DNA of 64,000 nt from Candidatus Methanosuratincola subterraneus (GTDB taxonomy: Archaea; Thermoproteota; Methanomethylicia; Methanomethylicales; Methanomethylicaceae): the NCBI GenBank assembly GCA_004028775.1, contig RXGA01000002.1:1-64000 (forward strand). The letters run 5' to 3'. Position numbers and translations under genes: made by a program. A model generated the notes under the pieces. That model did no database searches. It was not told the origin of the DNA and saw nothing but the letters and a program-made list of their open reading frames with translations. Every line of letters begins with the position of its first letter. Positions within the stretch are counted from its first letter, which is position 1. Positions 41,606 to 49,996 of this stretch are shown here, piece by piece.

Positions 41606-42405
41606 GATATCTCCCCTCTCTGAAGGCGCCCTGTCTTTGGTACAATTACAGGGTAGTCGATCTCTTCATCCCACTTGACCACCGCCTCGACCCCGTAAAC
41701 GCTGCTCAAGAGTTCAGATGTGATTACCTCCCTCGGCTTTCCGGCAGCCACTACCTTGCCCTCGCTTAGAACCACCACATTCTCGCAGTACTTTGATGCC
41801 AAGTCTATCTCGTGAAGAGTCACCAGGACGGTCTTCCCCATGTCTGCAAGGGCCCTGAGGACGGTCATGACCTCAAGCTTGTGCTTCATGTCGAGGTATG
41901 CAACAGGCTCGTCCAACAATATTATCCCAGTCCTCTGCGCCAACGATTTGGCGATAAGGACCTTCCTCTGCTCCCCGCTGCTGAGCGTATCAAAATCCCT
42001 TTCATATAGATCCATGGCGTTCAGAACGCCCAAGGCTGCACGTGCGACCTCGAGCTCTTTTTCACCCTCCCACCAAACTCCAGTAGACTGGTTACGGCAG
42101 CCCATCAGGACTATCTCGTAGGATTTCATGCTGAATCCGCTGGGCCACTGTGGAAGCATTGCGCTGACTGTTTTGGAGTACTCGCGATTGCTGTACTCCC
42201 TAGCAGGCCTGCCGCAGACAATTATCTCCCCACTGACAGGGCTGATGGTTCTAGAAATGCACTTGAGTAGGGTGGTCTTCCCAGATCCGTTGGGACCAAT
42301 TATAGCCAGAATCTCCCCTCCCCCGACCCTGATCTCGATATTGTCAAATATCTTGCAGGATCCGATTTCAACCCTAATTCCATCAACAACCAAATTACAT
42401 GCCAA
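41593..42405 (-). CDS. btuD: Cobalamin ABC transporter ATPase BtuD
   Basis: 270 residues. Walker A GPNGSGKTTLL, signature LSSGEQRKVLIAKSLA (LSGGQ variant LSSGE), Walker B IILLDEPVAYLD and H-loop LVTLHEIDLA. Position in the btuFCD set and the B12 operon supports vitamin B12 or a corrinoid as substrate, though FecE-like siderophore ATPases are close relatives. Confidence 0.9.
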   Translation of the reverse strand: MACNLVVDGIRVEIGSCKIFDNIEIRVGGGEILAIIGPNGSGKTTLLKCISRTISPVSGEIIVCGRPAREYSNREYSKTVSAMLPQWPSGFSMKSYEIVLMGCRNQSTGVWWEGEKELEVARAALGVLNAMDLYERDFDTLSSGEQRKVLIAKSLAQRTGIILLDEPVAYLDMKHKLEVMTVLRALADMGKTVLVTLHEIDLASKYCENVVVLSEGKVVAAGKPREVITSELLSSVYGVEAVVKWDEEIDYPVIVPKTGRLQRGEISCLM

Positions 42406-43417
42406 AGCTCTTACCCTTCTTTATCAGGAGATATACGAAGAACGGGACGCCTATCATCGACGTGACGCTCCCCACGGGCATCTCCGCTATTGGGTTTAGC
42501 GGATTCCTCACTATATTGTCTGCAATAACTATGAGCAGGGAACCTGTGAAGCCCGCAAGGGGGAGAACAAACCTATTGTCAGACCCTATGGTTAACCTCA
42601 CCATGTGAGGCGCAACGAGACCTATGAAACCAATTATGCCGCAGAACGAGACGCAGGCAGACACGGCTAGGCTCGATAGCAGTAGCATTAGGAGCCACAA
42701 TCGCCTTGAGTCGATCCCAAGCTGGGCTGCGTGTTCTTCTCCTAGAAGCAGTATATTGAGATCCCTTGCTTTATATAGTGCAAATATTATGGCAGGCATC
42801 GAGACTGCAGATGCAGTCTGTAAATCGCCCCATGTGGAGGTTGAGAAGGATCCGAAGAGCCAGTAGAGTATGCCATGTGACTTTTCGGATGCGAGCGCTA
42901 GGACTACCATAAGTATCGCGCTTGCGAAGGTGCCCACAGCTACTCCAGCAAGAATAAACCCTATCGGTCCCGCTCCAGCCTTCTTCGCAAGGAATATCGA
43001 CAACAAAAGCATCGAGACTCCACCCAAGAACGCCATGATTGGAACCGCATAGTACGGCAAAAATGGAACGACAAAAGCGATTGCGGCCCCTAGGGCGGCG
43101 CCGGAGGACATCCCGGTTATGTACGGGTCTGCAAGCGGGTTTCTAGTGAGCGTCTGTATCACCCCTCCAGAGACGCCCAGAACAAAGCCTGTCAGCGATG
43201 CGAACAGGATGCGCGGTATCCTGTATCCCAACACTATGCTCCTGGCTACAGGGTCGCTGTTAGGGTTGATGATCGAATCGGCAACCTCGAATGGCGAGAG
43301 CTGCATAGTTCCAATCATTACCGAAATCATGAAGGCCAGGCTAAAAAAAATGGATAGGGTTATGACGTAGAGGGAAAGCCTAAGCCTCTTGTTAACCGGC
43401 TGTGCATGCAATGGCAC
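42395..43417 (-). CDS. btuC: Cobalamin ABC transporter permease BtuC
   Basis: 340 residues with about ten membrane helices of the FecCD family. The signatures RIPRILFASLTGFVLGVSG and FCGIIGFIGLVAPHMVR are present, the latter at the ATPase-coupling site. Overlaps btuD by 11 bases and starts (GTG) at the last base of the btuF stop. Confidence 0.9.
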   Translation of the reverse strand: MPLHAQPVNKRLRLSLYVITLSIFFSLAFMISVMIGTMQLSPFEVADSIINPNSDPVARSIVLGYRIPRILFASLTGFVLGVSGGVIQTLTRNPLADPYITGMSSGAALGAAIAFVVPFLPYYAVPIMAFLGGVSMLLLSIFLAKKAGAGPIGFILAGVAVGTFASAILMVVLALASEKSHGILYWLFGSFSTSTWGDLQTASAVSMPAIIFALYKARDLNILLLGEEHAAQLGIDSRRLWLLMLLLSSLAVSACVSFCGIIGFIGLVAPHMVRLTIGSDNRFVLPLAGFTGSLLIVIADNIVRNPLNPIAEMPVGSVTSMIGVPFFVYLLIKKGKSFGM

Positions 43418-44523
43418 TATCTCCCCAAATAGCTTGTGTAGTTCCCGGCGAGCACGTTTGGCAGCTGGACCTTGAAGGCTTCGGGATGGAGTATGTATCC
43501 CAGTATGTAAACGCCATCGACCAGCCTCGGTCCTGCCCTCTCCAACGCGTTCGAAGCATCCTCAGTAAGAATGTAAACCCTGTTATTCCTCACCGCATTG
43601 ACATTTTCGAATCCGGGCAGCGATCTGAAATAAGCAAAAATCTGTTCTGGATTCATTGGCAGAGACATCGAGCTCATTATCAATACGTCAGGGTTTGCAG
43701 CTACTACCTGCTCAGGATTTACAACGACCCATCCAGTCCTGTTGCCTGCAATATTTACTCCGCCTGCAATCGAGATCAATTCCCCCAGGTATGTTCCGTT
43801 TCCGGCGGCATACATAGGGTCATGCCAAACCACGAAGAGCACTTTTGTTGGACTTGACCCAGAGACTTTCCCAGAGACGTTCTGGATGGCTGTGTTAAGC
43901 CGGTCCACTATTCTTACGCCTTCGCTCAGCTTGTACGTTATCTTTGCAAGCAACTGGAAGTTGCTCTTTGCGCTTTCGATGCTCTTTGTATCAAGCGCTA
44001 CAACCGTAAGCCCCAGGCTTTCGAGCGCAGGGATGAACTTGCCTTGGAGGCTTGCATCTATGACAACGAGATCTGGCTTCTGGGCAGCAACTTTTTCAGG
44101 GTCTAGCGTCGTGACCCCGCCTACAATTGCTATCTTGCCCTGCGCCTTCAGCTGGAGAAACTCGCTTGGGTAATTCGAGTATGAATCGGCGCCCACTACT
44201 CTGCTTGAAAGCCCTAGCGCAAAGAGGGTCTCGGTGATTGACGGCGCTCCAGAGACTATCCTTGTTGGTTCTGATTTTATCGTCACTACCCTTCCCAGCG
44301 CATCTTCAATCACGAGAGGGTAATAGGAAGCCCTGACTATATTCAGCTCATCCTGGAGAGAGCTAAGTTCGCCCTTGAGATTGTTTAGCGTCGAGTTCAT
44401 TGCGATCAGCCGGGAGTCGAGCGCAGAAAGAGTGCTGTTGTTTGAAAATACCAAAGCAGCGGTAACTAGGCTTATTGCTAAAGCAATGACGGCTAGTGCA
44501 CCGATTGTTTTTATTTTTGGCAC
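43417..44523 (-). CDS. btuF: Cobalamin-binding lipoprotein-type receptor BtuF
   Basis: 368 residues, periplasmic-binding family III (Fe/B12 type). An N-terminal membrane anchor (IGALAVIALAISLVTAALVF) is followed by a coiled stretch (SLQDELNIVRAS) and then SGAPSITETLFALGLSSRVVG, DLVVIDAS, ANPDVLIMSSM. No lipobox Cys is seen, so it is probably held by the signal anchor on the outer face. GTG start with a shared operator at 44538-44552 and TATA 44556-44568. Confidence 0.85.
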   Translation of the reverse strand: MPKIKTIGALAVIALAISLVTAALVFSNNSTLSALDSRLIAMNSTLNNLKGELSSLQDELNIVRASYYPLVIEDALGRVVTIKSEPTRIVSGAPSITETLFALGLSSRVVGADSYSNYPSEFLQLKAQGKIAIVGGVTTLDPEKVAAQKPDLVVIDASLQGKFIPALESLGLTVVALDTKSIESAKSNFQLLAKITYKLSEGVRIVDRLNTAIQNVSGKVSGSSPTKVLFVVWHDPMYAAGNGTYLGELISIAGGVNIAGNRTGWVVVNPEQVVAANPDVLIMSSMSLPMNPEQIFAYFRSLPGFENVNAVRNNRVYILTEDASNALERAGPRLVDGVYILGYILHPEAFKVQLPNVLAGNYTSYLGR

Positions 44524-44537
44524 CCCCGTTCTTTCTC

Positions 44538-44552
44538 AAGGATGGATTATCC
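44538..44552. promoter_or_regulatory. B12-regulon operator AAGGATGGATTATCC
   Basis: Identical to the box at 35181-35195. It lies between the TATA elements and the btuF start on one side, and just upstream of the TATA of apgM on the other. The core TGGAT-T-ATCCA is a palindrome, fitting a dimeric repressor. Only these two sites with the full 15 bases were seen in the window. Confidence 0.6.
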
Positions 44553-44555
44553 AAC

Positions 44556-44570
44556 CATAAATATAAAAAG
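44556..44570. promoter_or_regulatory. Shared TATA region of btuF and apgM
   Basis: CATAAATATAAAAAG serves both directions: plus-strand ATAAATATAAAAAG is 25-38 bases ahead of the apgM ATG (44595); minus-strand TTTATATTTATGG is about 33-45 ahead of the btuF GTG (44523). apgM would be leaderless. Confidence 0.5.
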
Positions 44571-44594
44571 TTGTTGCCACAAATCAAAAAATGT

Positions 44595-45809
44595 ATGCAG
44601 ATTCTGCTCATAGTCGCAGACGGCATGGCCGACCTGCCCATAGGCGATCTCGGCGGCAAGACCCCGCTCCAAGCGGCGGGGGCAGAGAATTTGGATACAC
44701 TCGCGGCAACAGGTCGTTCCGGTCTAATGGATCCCCCAATCGCCGGCATTCCGCCAGGAAGCGATGTTGCGCACCTGAATTTCCTTGGGTACAACCCGCG
44801 ACGCTACTATACAGGCCGCGGACCGCTGGAGGCCGCTGGCGCAGGAATAGAGATGCAGCCTGACGGCGCTTTTTATAGGTGCAACCTCTGCATGCTGAGC
44901 CCGGATGGGGTTGTAATAGACGAAAAGGTAGAGCTAGACGAAGGGATCCGGTCAGAGGTTGAGAAAGAGATAAACCAAGAGCTTCAGGATCGGTTCGAAG
45001 GGATAGAGGCAAGCTTCAGGTTTACGCTGGGTTACAGGGGAATTCTGACCCTTCGGGGCAAGCGGTCGGCTCCTGAAATCACCTACCCACAACCGAAGCG
45101 GCTGGGCTGCCTCCCGGATCGCCCGAGGGGAACAGGATCTGGGGGGGAGAAGACCGCCGAGGTGCTTTATCAATTCAGGGAATTGAGCGCCAGAATAATC
45201 AGTGGCAAGCTGAGGGTGGAAAGCCCGGCTGGATGCTTCACACTGATCCCTGGGGGCGGGGGGAGGGCGCCGATGCTGCCCAGCTTTAATGAAAGGCACG
45301 GGATGGAGGGGGCAGGGATTGCTGCTGTGCCGCTAATCAAGGGGATTTGCAGGTTATGTGGGATGCATGTGCCCCAAGTGCAGGGAGCTACAGGCAAGCC
45401 AGATACGGATCTCATTTCTAAGGCGAGATCTGCGTTGGACGCCCTCGAGAAATTTGACTTTGCACTCCTGCACGTGGAGGCTACCGATGAGCTCAGCCAC
45501 AATGGGGACGTCCAAGGAAAGATCAGAATGATAAGGAGGATAGACGAGATGATCGGATTCTTGCTGGAACGTATCGAACTTAAAGAATGCCTTGTTGCCG
45601 TACTTGCTGACCACGTTACATCCACCGAGCTGCGGAGGCATACTGCTGATCCTGTTCCTGTTGTGGCATCAGGATGGAAACTCAACCCAGATGGCGTGAA
45701 GGAGTATTCCGAGGCTGCGGCAGCGAAGGGCAAGCTCGGGCGTTTCAATGGGAGCGAACTCTTTCATATACTAAAGCTTCAAGGGGGCTTCACCCAATTC
45801 GGCCCGTAG
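44595..45809 (+). CDS. apgM: Cofactor-independent phosphoglycerate mutase, archaeal type
   Basis: 404 residues from the ATG at 44595; the ORF back to 44496 crosses the promoter. Alkaline phosphatase superfamily: VADGMAD metal site, GSDVAHLNFLGYNP with the probable Ser nucleophile, LLHVEATDELSHNGD and LADHVTSTE. It interconverts 2- and 3-phosphoglycerate in glycolysis. Sharing an operator with btuF raises the option that this copy acts on a phosphoester of the B12 pathway; that is inference. A convergent gene follows after 21 AT-rich bases. Confidence 0.85.
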   Translation: MQILLIVADGMADLPIGDLGGKTPLQAAGAENLDTLAATGRSGLMDPPIAGIPPGSDVAHLNFLGYNPRRYYTGRGPLEAAGAGIEMQPDGAFYRCNLCMLSPDGVVIDEKVELDEGIRSEVEKEINQELQDRFEGIEASFRFTLGYRGILTLRGKRSAPEITYPQPKRLGCLPDRPRGTGSGGEKTAEVLYQFRELSARIISGKLRVESPAGCFTLIPGGGGRAPMLPSFNERHGMEGAGIAAVPLIKGICRLCGMHVPQVQGATGKPDTDLISKARSALDALEKFDFALLHVEATDELSHNGDVQGKIRMIRRIDEMIGFLLERIELKECLVAVLADHVTSTELRRHTADPVPVVASGWKLNPDGVKEYSEAAAAKGKLGRFNGSELFHILKLQGGFTQFGP

Positions 45810-45830
45810 TATAAAAAAATAAAATGTATT

Positions 45831-46880
45831 TCAATCCCTATCCTTTGCCTTGAACCAGCCTCTCGTTGCCTTGCAGAGGTAAACCAGCAGCAGCATGAAT
45901 GGGACCTCAGTGAGCACCCCGACCACTGTGGAGAGTGCGGCACCAGACTCGAGCCCGAAAAGGGTTATTGCCACCGCTATGGCTACCTCAAAGTGGTTGC
46001 TCCCGCCGATGAGCGCCGTGGGTGCGGCATCCTCGTAGGGGAGCCCAATCAGCTTCGATATGGCGTAAGCTATTATGAAGATCACGAGTATGTTGATGAA
46101 GATGGGCAACGCGATCATGCCGATGACCAGGGGCTGCTCGAGGATCAAATAGCCTTGTGTAGAGAAGAGGATGATCAGCGTGACAAGGAGGGCAATTATT
46201 GACGCCCTTCCGAGCTTCGGCTTCAGGGAGGTGTTGAGCCACTCGAGACCCTTCCTCCTGAGGGCATACCTTCTCGTGTAGAAGCCCGCTATCAGCGGCA
46301 GCAGTATGTACATTGTTATTGCGAATCCTATCGTTTCCCAGGGGATAGAAATCCCAGATATGCCCAGCAGGAATACCGCGAGGGGGGCGTACAGAGCAAC
46401 CATTGTCAGCGAGTTTATTGCAACCATGACCAGCGTGTGCCCCATGTTCCCCCTTGCAAGGTAGCTCCACACGAGGACCATCGCTGTGCACGGGGCCACG
46501 CCGAGCAGAATTAGCCCGTACTGGTATTGCGCAGCCAGAGAATTGGGTATGAACGGCGAGAACATCACCAGCAGGAATGCCCAGCCGAAGAAAGCCATGG
46601 TGAAGGGCTTTATCGCCCAGTTCACAAAGAGCGTGGCCGCGATCGGCTTTATGGTCTTCCCAGCCCTGATCACTTCATTGAAGTCAATCTGCACCATTAT
46701 TGGGTAGATCATGGCGAAGAGGCAGATCGCGATAGGCACATTCACGTACGCAACTGAGAACTGCCCGAGCAGGTCAGAAACGCCAGGGAAGAGCCTCCCT
46801 ATGGCTATTCCAACCACGATGAAAAGGAATACCCATACGCTAAGGTATTTTTCCCATATCCCGAACTTTACCTCAGACAT
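45831..46880 (-). CDS. acr3: Acr3-type arsenite efflux transporter
   Basis: 349 residues with ten predicted helices. GVAPCTAMVLVWSYLARGN carries the conserved Cys of Acr3, and GGSNHFEVAIAVAITLFG is the second signature. It exports arsenite driven by the membrane potential. A 13-base palindrome ends 13 bases before the start codon region (46893-46905), so an ArsR-type repressor is likely. No ArsR gene is adjacent; the FMN reductase gene is divergent. Confidence 0.9.
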   Translation of the reverse strand: MSEVKFGIWEKYLSVWVFLFIVVGIAIGRLFPGVSDLLGQFSVAYVNVPIAICLFAMIYPIMVQIDFNEVIRAGKTIKPIAATLFVNWAIKPFTMAFFGWAFLLVMFSPFIPNSLAAQYQYGLILLGVAPCTAMVLVWSYLARGNMGHTLVMVAINSLTMVALYAPLAVFLLGISGISIPWETIGFAITMYILLPLIAGFYTRRYALRRKGLEWLNTSLKPKLGRASIIALLVTLIILFSTQGYLILEQPLVIGMIALPIFINILVIFIIAYAISKLIGLPYEDAAPTALIGGSNHFEVAIAVAITLFGLESGAALSTVVGVLTEVPFMLLLVYLCKATRGWFKAKDRD

Positions 46881-46892
46881 CAGGATCGCCTC

Positions 46893-46905
46893 ATTACAAT
46901 GTAAT
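46893..46905. promoter_or_regulatory. Palindromic operator ATTACA-A-TGTAAT upstream of acr3
   Basis: A perfect 6-1-6 palindrome 13 bases before the acr3 ATG, overlapping the transcript start region set by the minus-strand TATA GATTAATATTAC (about 46901-46912). ArsR-family repressors bind such sites. The divergent FMN reductase gene is 108 bases away. Confidence 0.5.
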
Positions 46906-47013
46906 ATTAATCGAGAATTGTGAATGTGAATATATAAGGGTATCGACCTGGAAACGCGACCAACACCAGGGGTCCGCTAATAATTTATTTGCTGTGCGGG
47001 GATCACTTATCTG

Positions 47014-47592
47014 ATGGTTCGCATGAAGGTCTTGGCAATCCCCGGTAGCCTCAGGAGAGGGTCTTTCAACAGGGCGCTCGCGCTCAACGCGAGGGATCTC
47101 GCCCCAAATGGGATCGAGGTCGAGATCTTTGATCTGGAGGGCATACCGCCGTTCAACCAGGATCTCGAGAACGCGCCTCCCGAGAGGGTCGTAGCGCTGA
47201 AGGAGAAGGTAAGGTCAGCCGATGCGCTGTTGTTCTGCACCCCTGAATACAACTATTCGGTCCCAGGCGTCCTCAAGAATGCGATCGACTGGGCATCCAG
47301 GCCATTTGAGGAGAGCCCTTTCGAAGGCAAGCCTGTTGCGATCGCAGGGGCTTCCACGGGATCGATGGGAACATCGAGGGCGCAGTACCACCTGAGGCAG
47401 ATATGCGTCGGGCTAGGTATGCATGCGCTGGTGTACCCGGAGCTCTTTGTCCCTAATGCAGAGAAGAAGTTCGGCGCAGACGGGAAGATAGCCGACGCCA
47501 GGACCAGGGAGAAGCTTGTGGAGCTGCTCGAGGCCCTCAGGGAGCTGGCGGAGAAGCTGGGATGCGGCAATGCGCCAGATGGAAGAGGATGA
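47014..47592 (+). CDS. NADPH-dependent FMN reductase (YieF/ChrR-like)
   Basis: 192 residues. The flavodoxin-like fold carries PGSLRRGSFNRAL (FMN phosphate loop), TPEYNYSVPGVLKNAIDW and GASTGSMGTSRAQYHLR, all typical of the YieF/ChrR NADPH:FMN reductases. It may reduce quinones, chromate or metals. Divergent from acr3, so a link with arsenic stress is plausible but ArsH is only one option. ATG 47014 or 47023; AATTTATTT at 46981-46990 is a possible promoter. Confidence 0.85.
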   Translation: MVRMKVLAIPGSLRRGSFNRALALNARDLAPNGIEVEIFDLEGIPPFNQDLENAPPERVVALKEKVRSADALLFCTPEYNYSVPGVLKNAIDWASRPFEESPFEGKPVAIAGASTGSMGTSRAQYHLRQICVGLGMHALVYPELFVPNAEKKFGADGKIADARTREKLVELLEALRELAEKLGCGNAPDGRG

Positions 47593-47612
47593 GCCAAGGG
47601 CTATCGGCGCAC

Positions 47613-48881
47613 CTAAGGCTGGGGTTTCCTCCGGTCGACCACCCTTGGCAGCTTGCCCCTCCCGGTCATTGAGAATGAGGAGAAGGATGCGTCAAGAACT
47701 ACCTTGATCTCAATGGTCTTGTCCAAGGCGTAAGCCTCCTCAAGGTCAGGGATCGAGGAGAGGAAGGACCTCAAGACTCGATCGCGAACCTCGTCGGATC
47801 CGCCCTTCTGGATAACCAGCGTCATGACCTCTTTCCCGCCACTCCCTTCCAGGATGATCTGGTATAGCGGCACGTACCCGAGCACGGACCTTATGGCTCC
47901 CTCGATTGGCTGCAGGGAGATCTTCAGCCCGTTGTAGAGGTAGATGATCTCGGAAGCCCTCCTGATGAACTTGATCCTGGGCATGCTGGACCCGCACCTG
48001 CAGGGCTTCTCGTCGACCTCAACGATGTCGCCGACGGAATACCTCAACAGCACAGTCCCGGTGCGGTTTATCTTGCTCAGGACAAGAAGCCCGGTACGCC
48101 CCCCTGCAGGCATGAGCGTCTCAGGGTCAAGAATCTCAACGATGAGGTCCTCGTCCACAAGGTGGTAGCCGTCGTGAGCCGCGCACTCGTAGGCTATCCC
48201 ATCGACCTCCTCGGTGCCGTAGGTACCGAAGATCTCGGCTCCCCACGCCTTCCTGACCGACTCGCGGTGCGCCTCAAGTATCGGCTCGCCGGTGCAGAGC
48301 ACCCTCTCCAGGCACAGCCCTCCCTTATGCAGCGAGGCTAAGAATGAGGCGCGGGACGGGGTTGCGAATATGACGTTGCAGCAGAGCTTCTCCAGGATCC
48401 AGAGAACGTACTCGTCCGTCCCGGAGAGGCCCAAAGGGAAGCTCAGCGCCCCGATCCGCTGGAAAGCCGCCATCGCATGGTGCCCGATGTTCCACATGTC
48501 GAAAGGCTGCAGGATAGCTATCCTGTCACCCCTCTTCACGCCAGCCCCGCGGAATACCTTCGCCACAGTATCGACGCTCCGATCGAGATCCTCTTCGGTC
48601 CTGAAGATCATCTTCCGCTTCCCCGACGTCCCCCCTGAGGTAGTCGCGCGGACAACCCTGTCCTGGAATGCCACGAAGGAGAGCGGGTCGGACGATAGGC
48701 TGTCGTCCTTAGTAAGCGGCATCTCGTAGTACCTGCTGAAGTCCGCGCAGAAGTCCTGCAGAGACCGCCTGTAGTAGGGGACGTACCACCTCGCAAAGCA
48801 GATGTACGAGTTCACCTTGTCCCTGAACTCGGGTTCGAGCCGATCATAATCTTTTTTGTCCTTGAGTACTATCAATATCAT
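47613..48881 (-). CDS. PaaK/F390 synthetase-like AMP-forming ligase
   Basis: 422 residues of the adenylate-forming superfamily. ATTSGGTSGKRK is the nucleotide-binding P-loop, FGTYGTEE(V) holds the A5 motif and YSVGDIVEV the A7/A8 hinge, followed by a C-terminal domain. Closest by eye to phenylacetate-CoA ligase and coenzyme F390 synthetase. The substrate is unknown. Convergent with the FMN reductase gene. Confidence 0.8.
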   Translation of the reverse strand: MILIVLKDKKDYDRLEPEFRDKVNSYICFARWYVPYYRRSLQDFCADFSRYYEMPLTKDDSLSSDPLSFVAFQDRVVRATTSGGTSGKRKMIFRTEEDLDRSVDTVAKVFRGAGVKRGDRIAILQPFDMWNIGHHAMAAFQRIGALSFPLGLSGTDEYVLWILEKLCCNVIFATPSRASFLASLHKGGLCLERVLCTGEPILEAHRESVRKAWGAEIFGTYGTEEVDGIAYECAAHDGYHLVDEDLIVEILDPETLMPAGGRTGLLVLSKINRTGTVLLRYSVGDIVEVDEKPCRCGSSMPRIKFIRRASEIIYLYNGLKISLQPIEGAIRSVLGYVPLYQIILEGSGGKEVMTLVIQKGGSDEVRDRVLRSFLSSIPDLEEAYALDKTIEIKVVLDASFSSFSMTGRGKLPRVVDRRKPQP

Positions 48882-48967
48882 CTACCACGGCTAAACATGC
48901 GTTCCGCGCGCAGAGCGCATGATCACTTACGCAGGCGTGATAGAAAAACCTTGGCAGTCGCTTGGTG

Positions 48968-49996
48968 TCAGCGAGCTGCCAGACCACTTGATCGCATGAA
49001 AGAGATCACTGCCCCCAAGAACTCTTGAGGGGTTTCTTCGTGGGGGATGTGCCCGCAGTCAGGTATCACGACTAGGGAAGAACCAGGGATCTCCTCGGAG
49101 AGGCGGATTGCGTTGTCGGGCGGGACTATCTTGTCATCGGAACCTGTCATTACCAGAACGGGGACCGAGATTCTGCTCAGGTTCGATTTAAGGTCCGACC
49201 CACCCGAGGCGAGCGTGTACTGCCAGAGGGCATAGTCCCATCCATCAGCCATCAGCGGCCTACGGTAGCCCTCTATTATGTCCGGGGTTATCTTGGAGTC
49301 GTCGTGCCACGCGAGGTAAATTGTGCTTATCCCGCTATCCCCAGCGATCCCCCTGACCAGGAGCGGACCGAGCCTCTGGACCTGCGGCAGCCACAGGAAT
49401 AGCCCGATGTACCAGGGCATCCCTCCGCCGTAGACTGCGGCGTCCTCGAGTATCAACGCGCTCACCCTCTCGGGGTGGCGGTAGTACGTTAGGATTGCGA
49501 CAGCGCCCCCGGCAGAATGCCCGACCAGGATCGCCTTGCCTATCCCCAGCTCGTCCATGAGGCCTACCGCAAGGTCAGCCGCGAACTCGTTCGTGTAGGG
49601 GTTGGGGCCTTCCCAAGTGTCCAGTATTGGGCGCTCGGTGAATCCGAACGCTGGCCTGTCGAACGCGATGACCGTCCCGTATTCGGAGAGGGGCTGCATT
49701 ACGGGATCGAATGAGAAAGAATAGGCCCCGAAGCCATGCATGAGGATGACCACGGGCTCTCCCGACCCGTACATCTTGTAATGCACTTTTATCCCGTTCA
49801 CTACAGCGAAACGGCTGTCGGATTTCCCGAGCCTGTCTGAGGGGAATGTGCCCGTGAGCGGCGGGATCGGTATCAGGAAAGGCACCACCAGAAACACTAT
49901 CAGGGCGATTGCAAGCGCTGAGACCAGGACTTTTCTTCTCCTGCTGAATTTCATTCCAGTTACCTCTTTTACTCCATTTTTTCCAGTTTCCGTCAT
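48968..49996 (-). CDS. Membrane-anchored alpha/beta hydrolase
   Basis: 342 residues. An N-terminal signal anchor (VLVSALAIALIVFLVVPFLI) precedes the alpha/beta hydrolase domain: oxyanion HGFG, nucleophile in GHSAGG, acid in SDDKIVPP, and His in CGHIPHEE. Probably an outer-face esterase or peptidase; the substrate is unknown. Its start overlaps the stop of the symporter gene by 4 bases, so the two share a transcript. Confidence 0.85.
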   Translation of the reverse strand: MTETGKNGVKEVTGMKFSRRRKVLVSALAIALIVFLVVPFLIPIPPLTGTFPSDRLGKSDSRFAVVNGIKVHYKMYGSGEPVVILMHGFGAYSFSFDPVMQPLSEYGTVIAFDRPAFGFTERPILDTWEGPNPYTNEFAADLAVGLMDELGIGKAILVGHSAGGAVAILTYYRHPERVSALILEDAAVYGGGMPWYIGLFLWLPQVQRLGPLLVRGIAGDSGISTIYLAWHDDSKITPDIIEGYRRPLMADGWDYALWQYTLASGGSDLKSNLSRISVPVLVMTGSDDKIVPPDNAIRLSEEIPGSSLVVIPDCGHIPHEETPQEFLGAVISFMRSSGLAAR

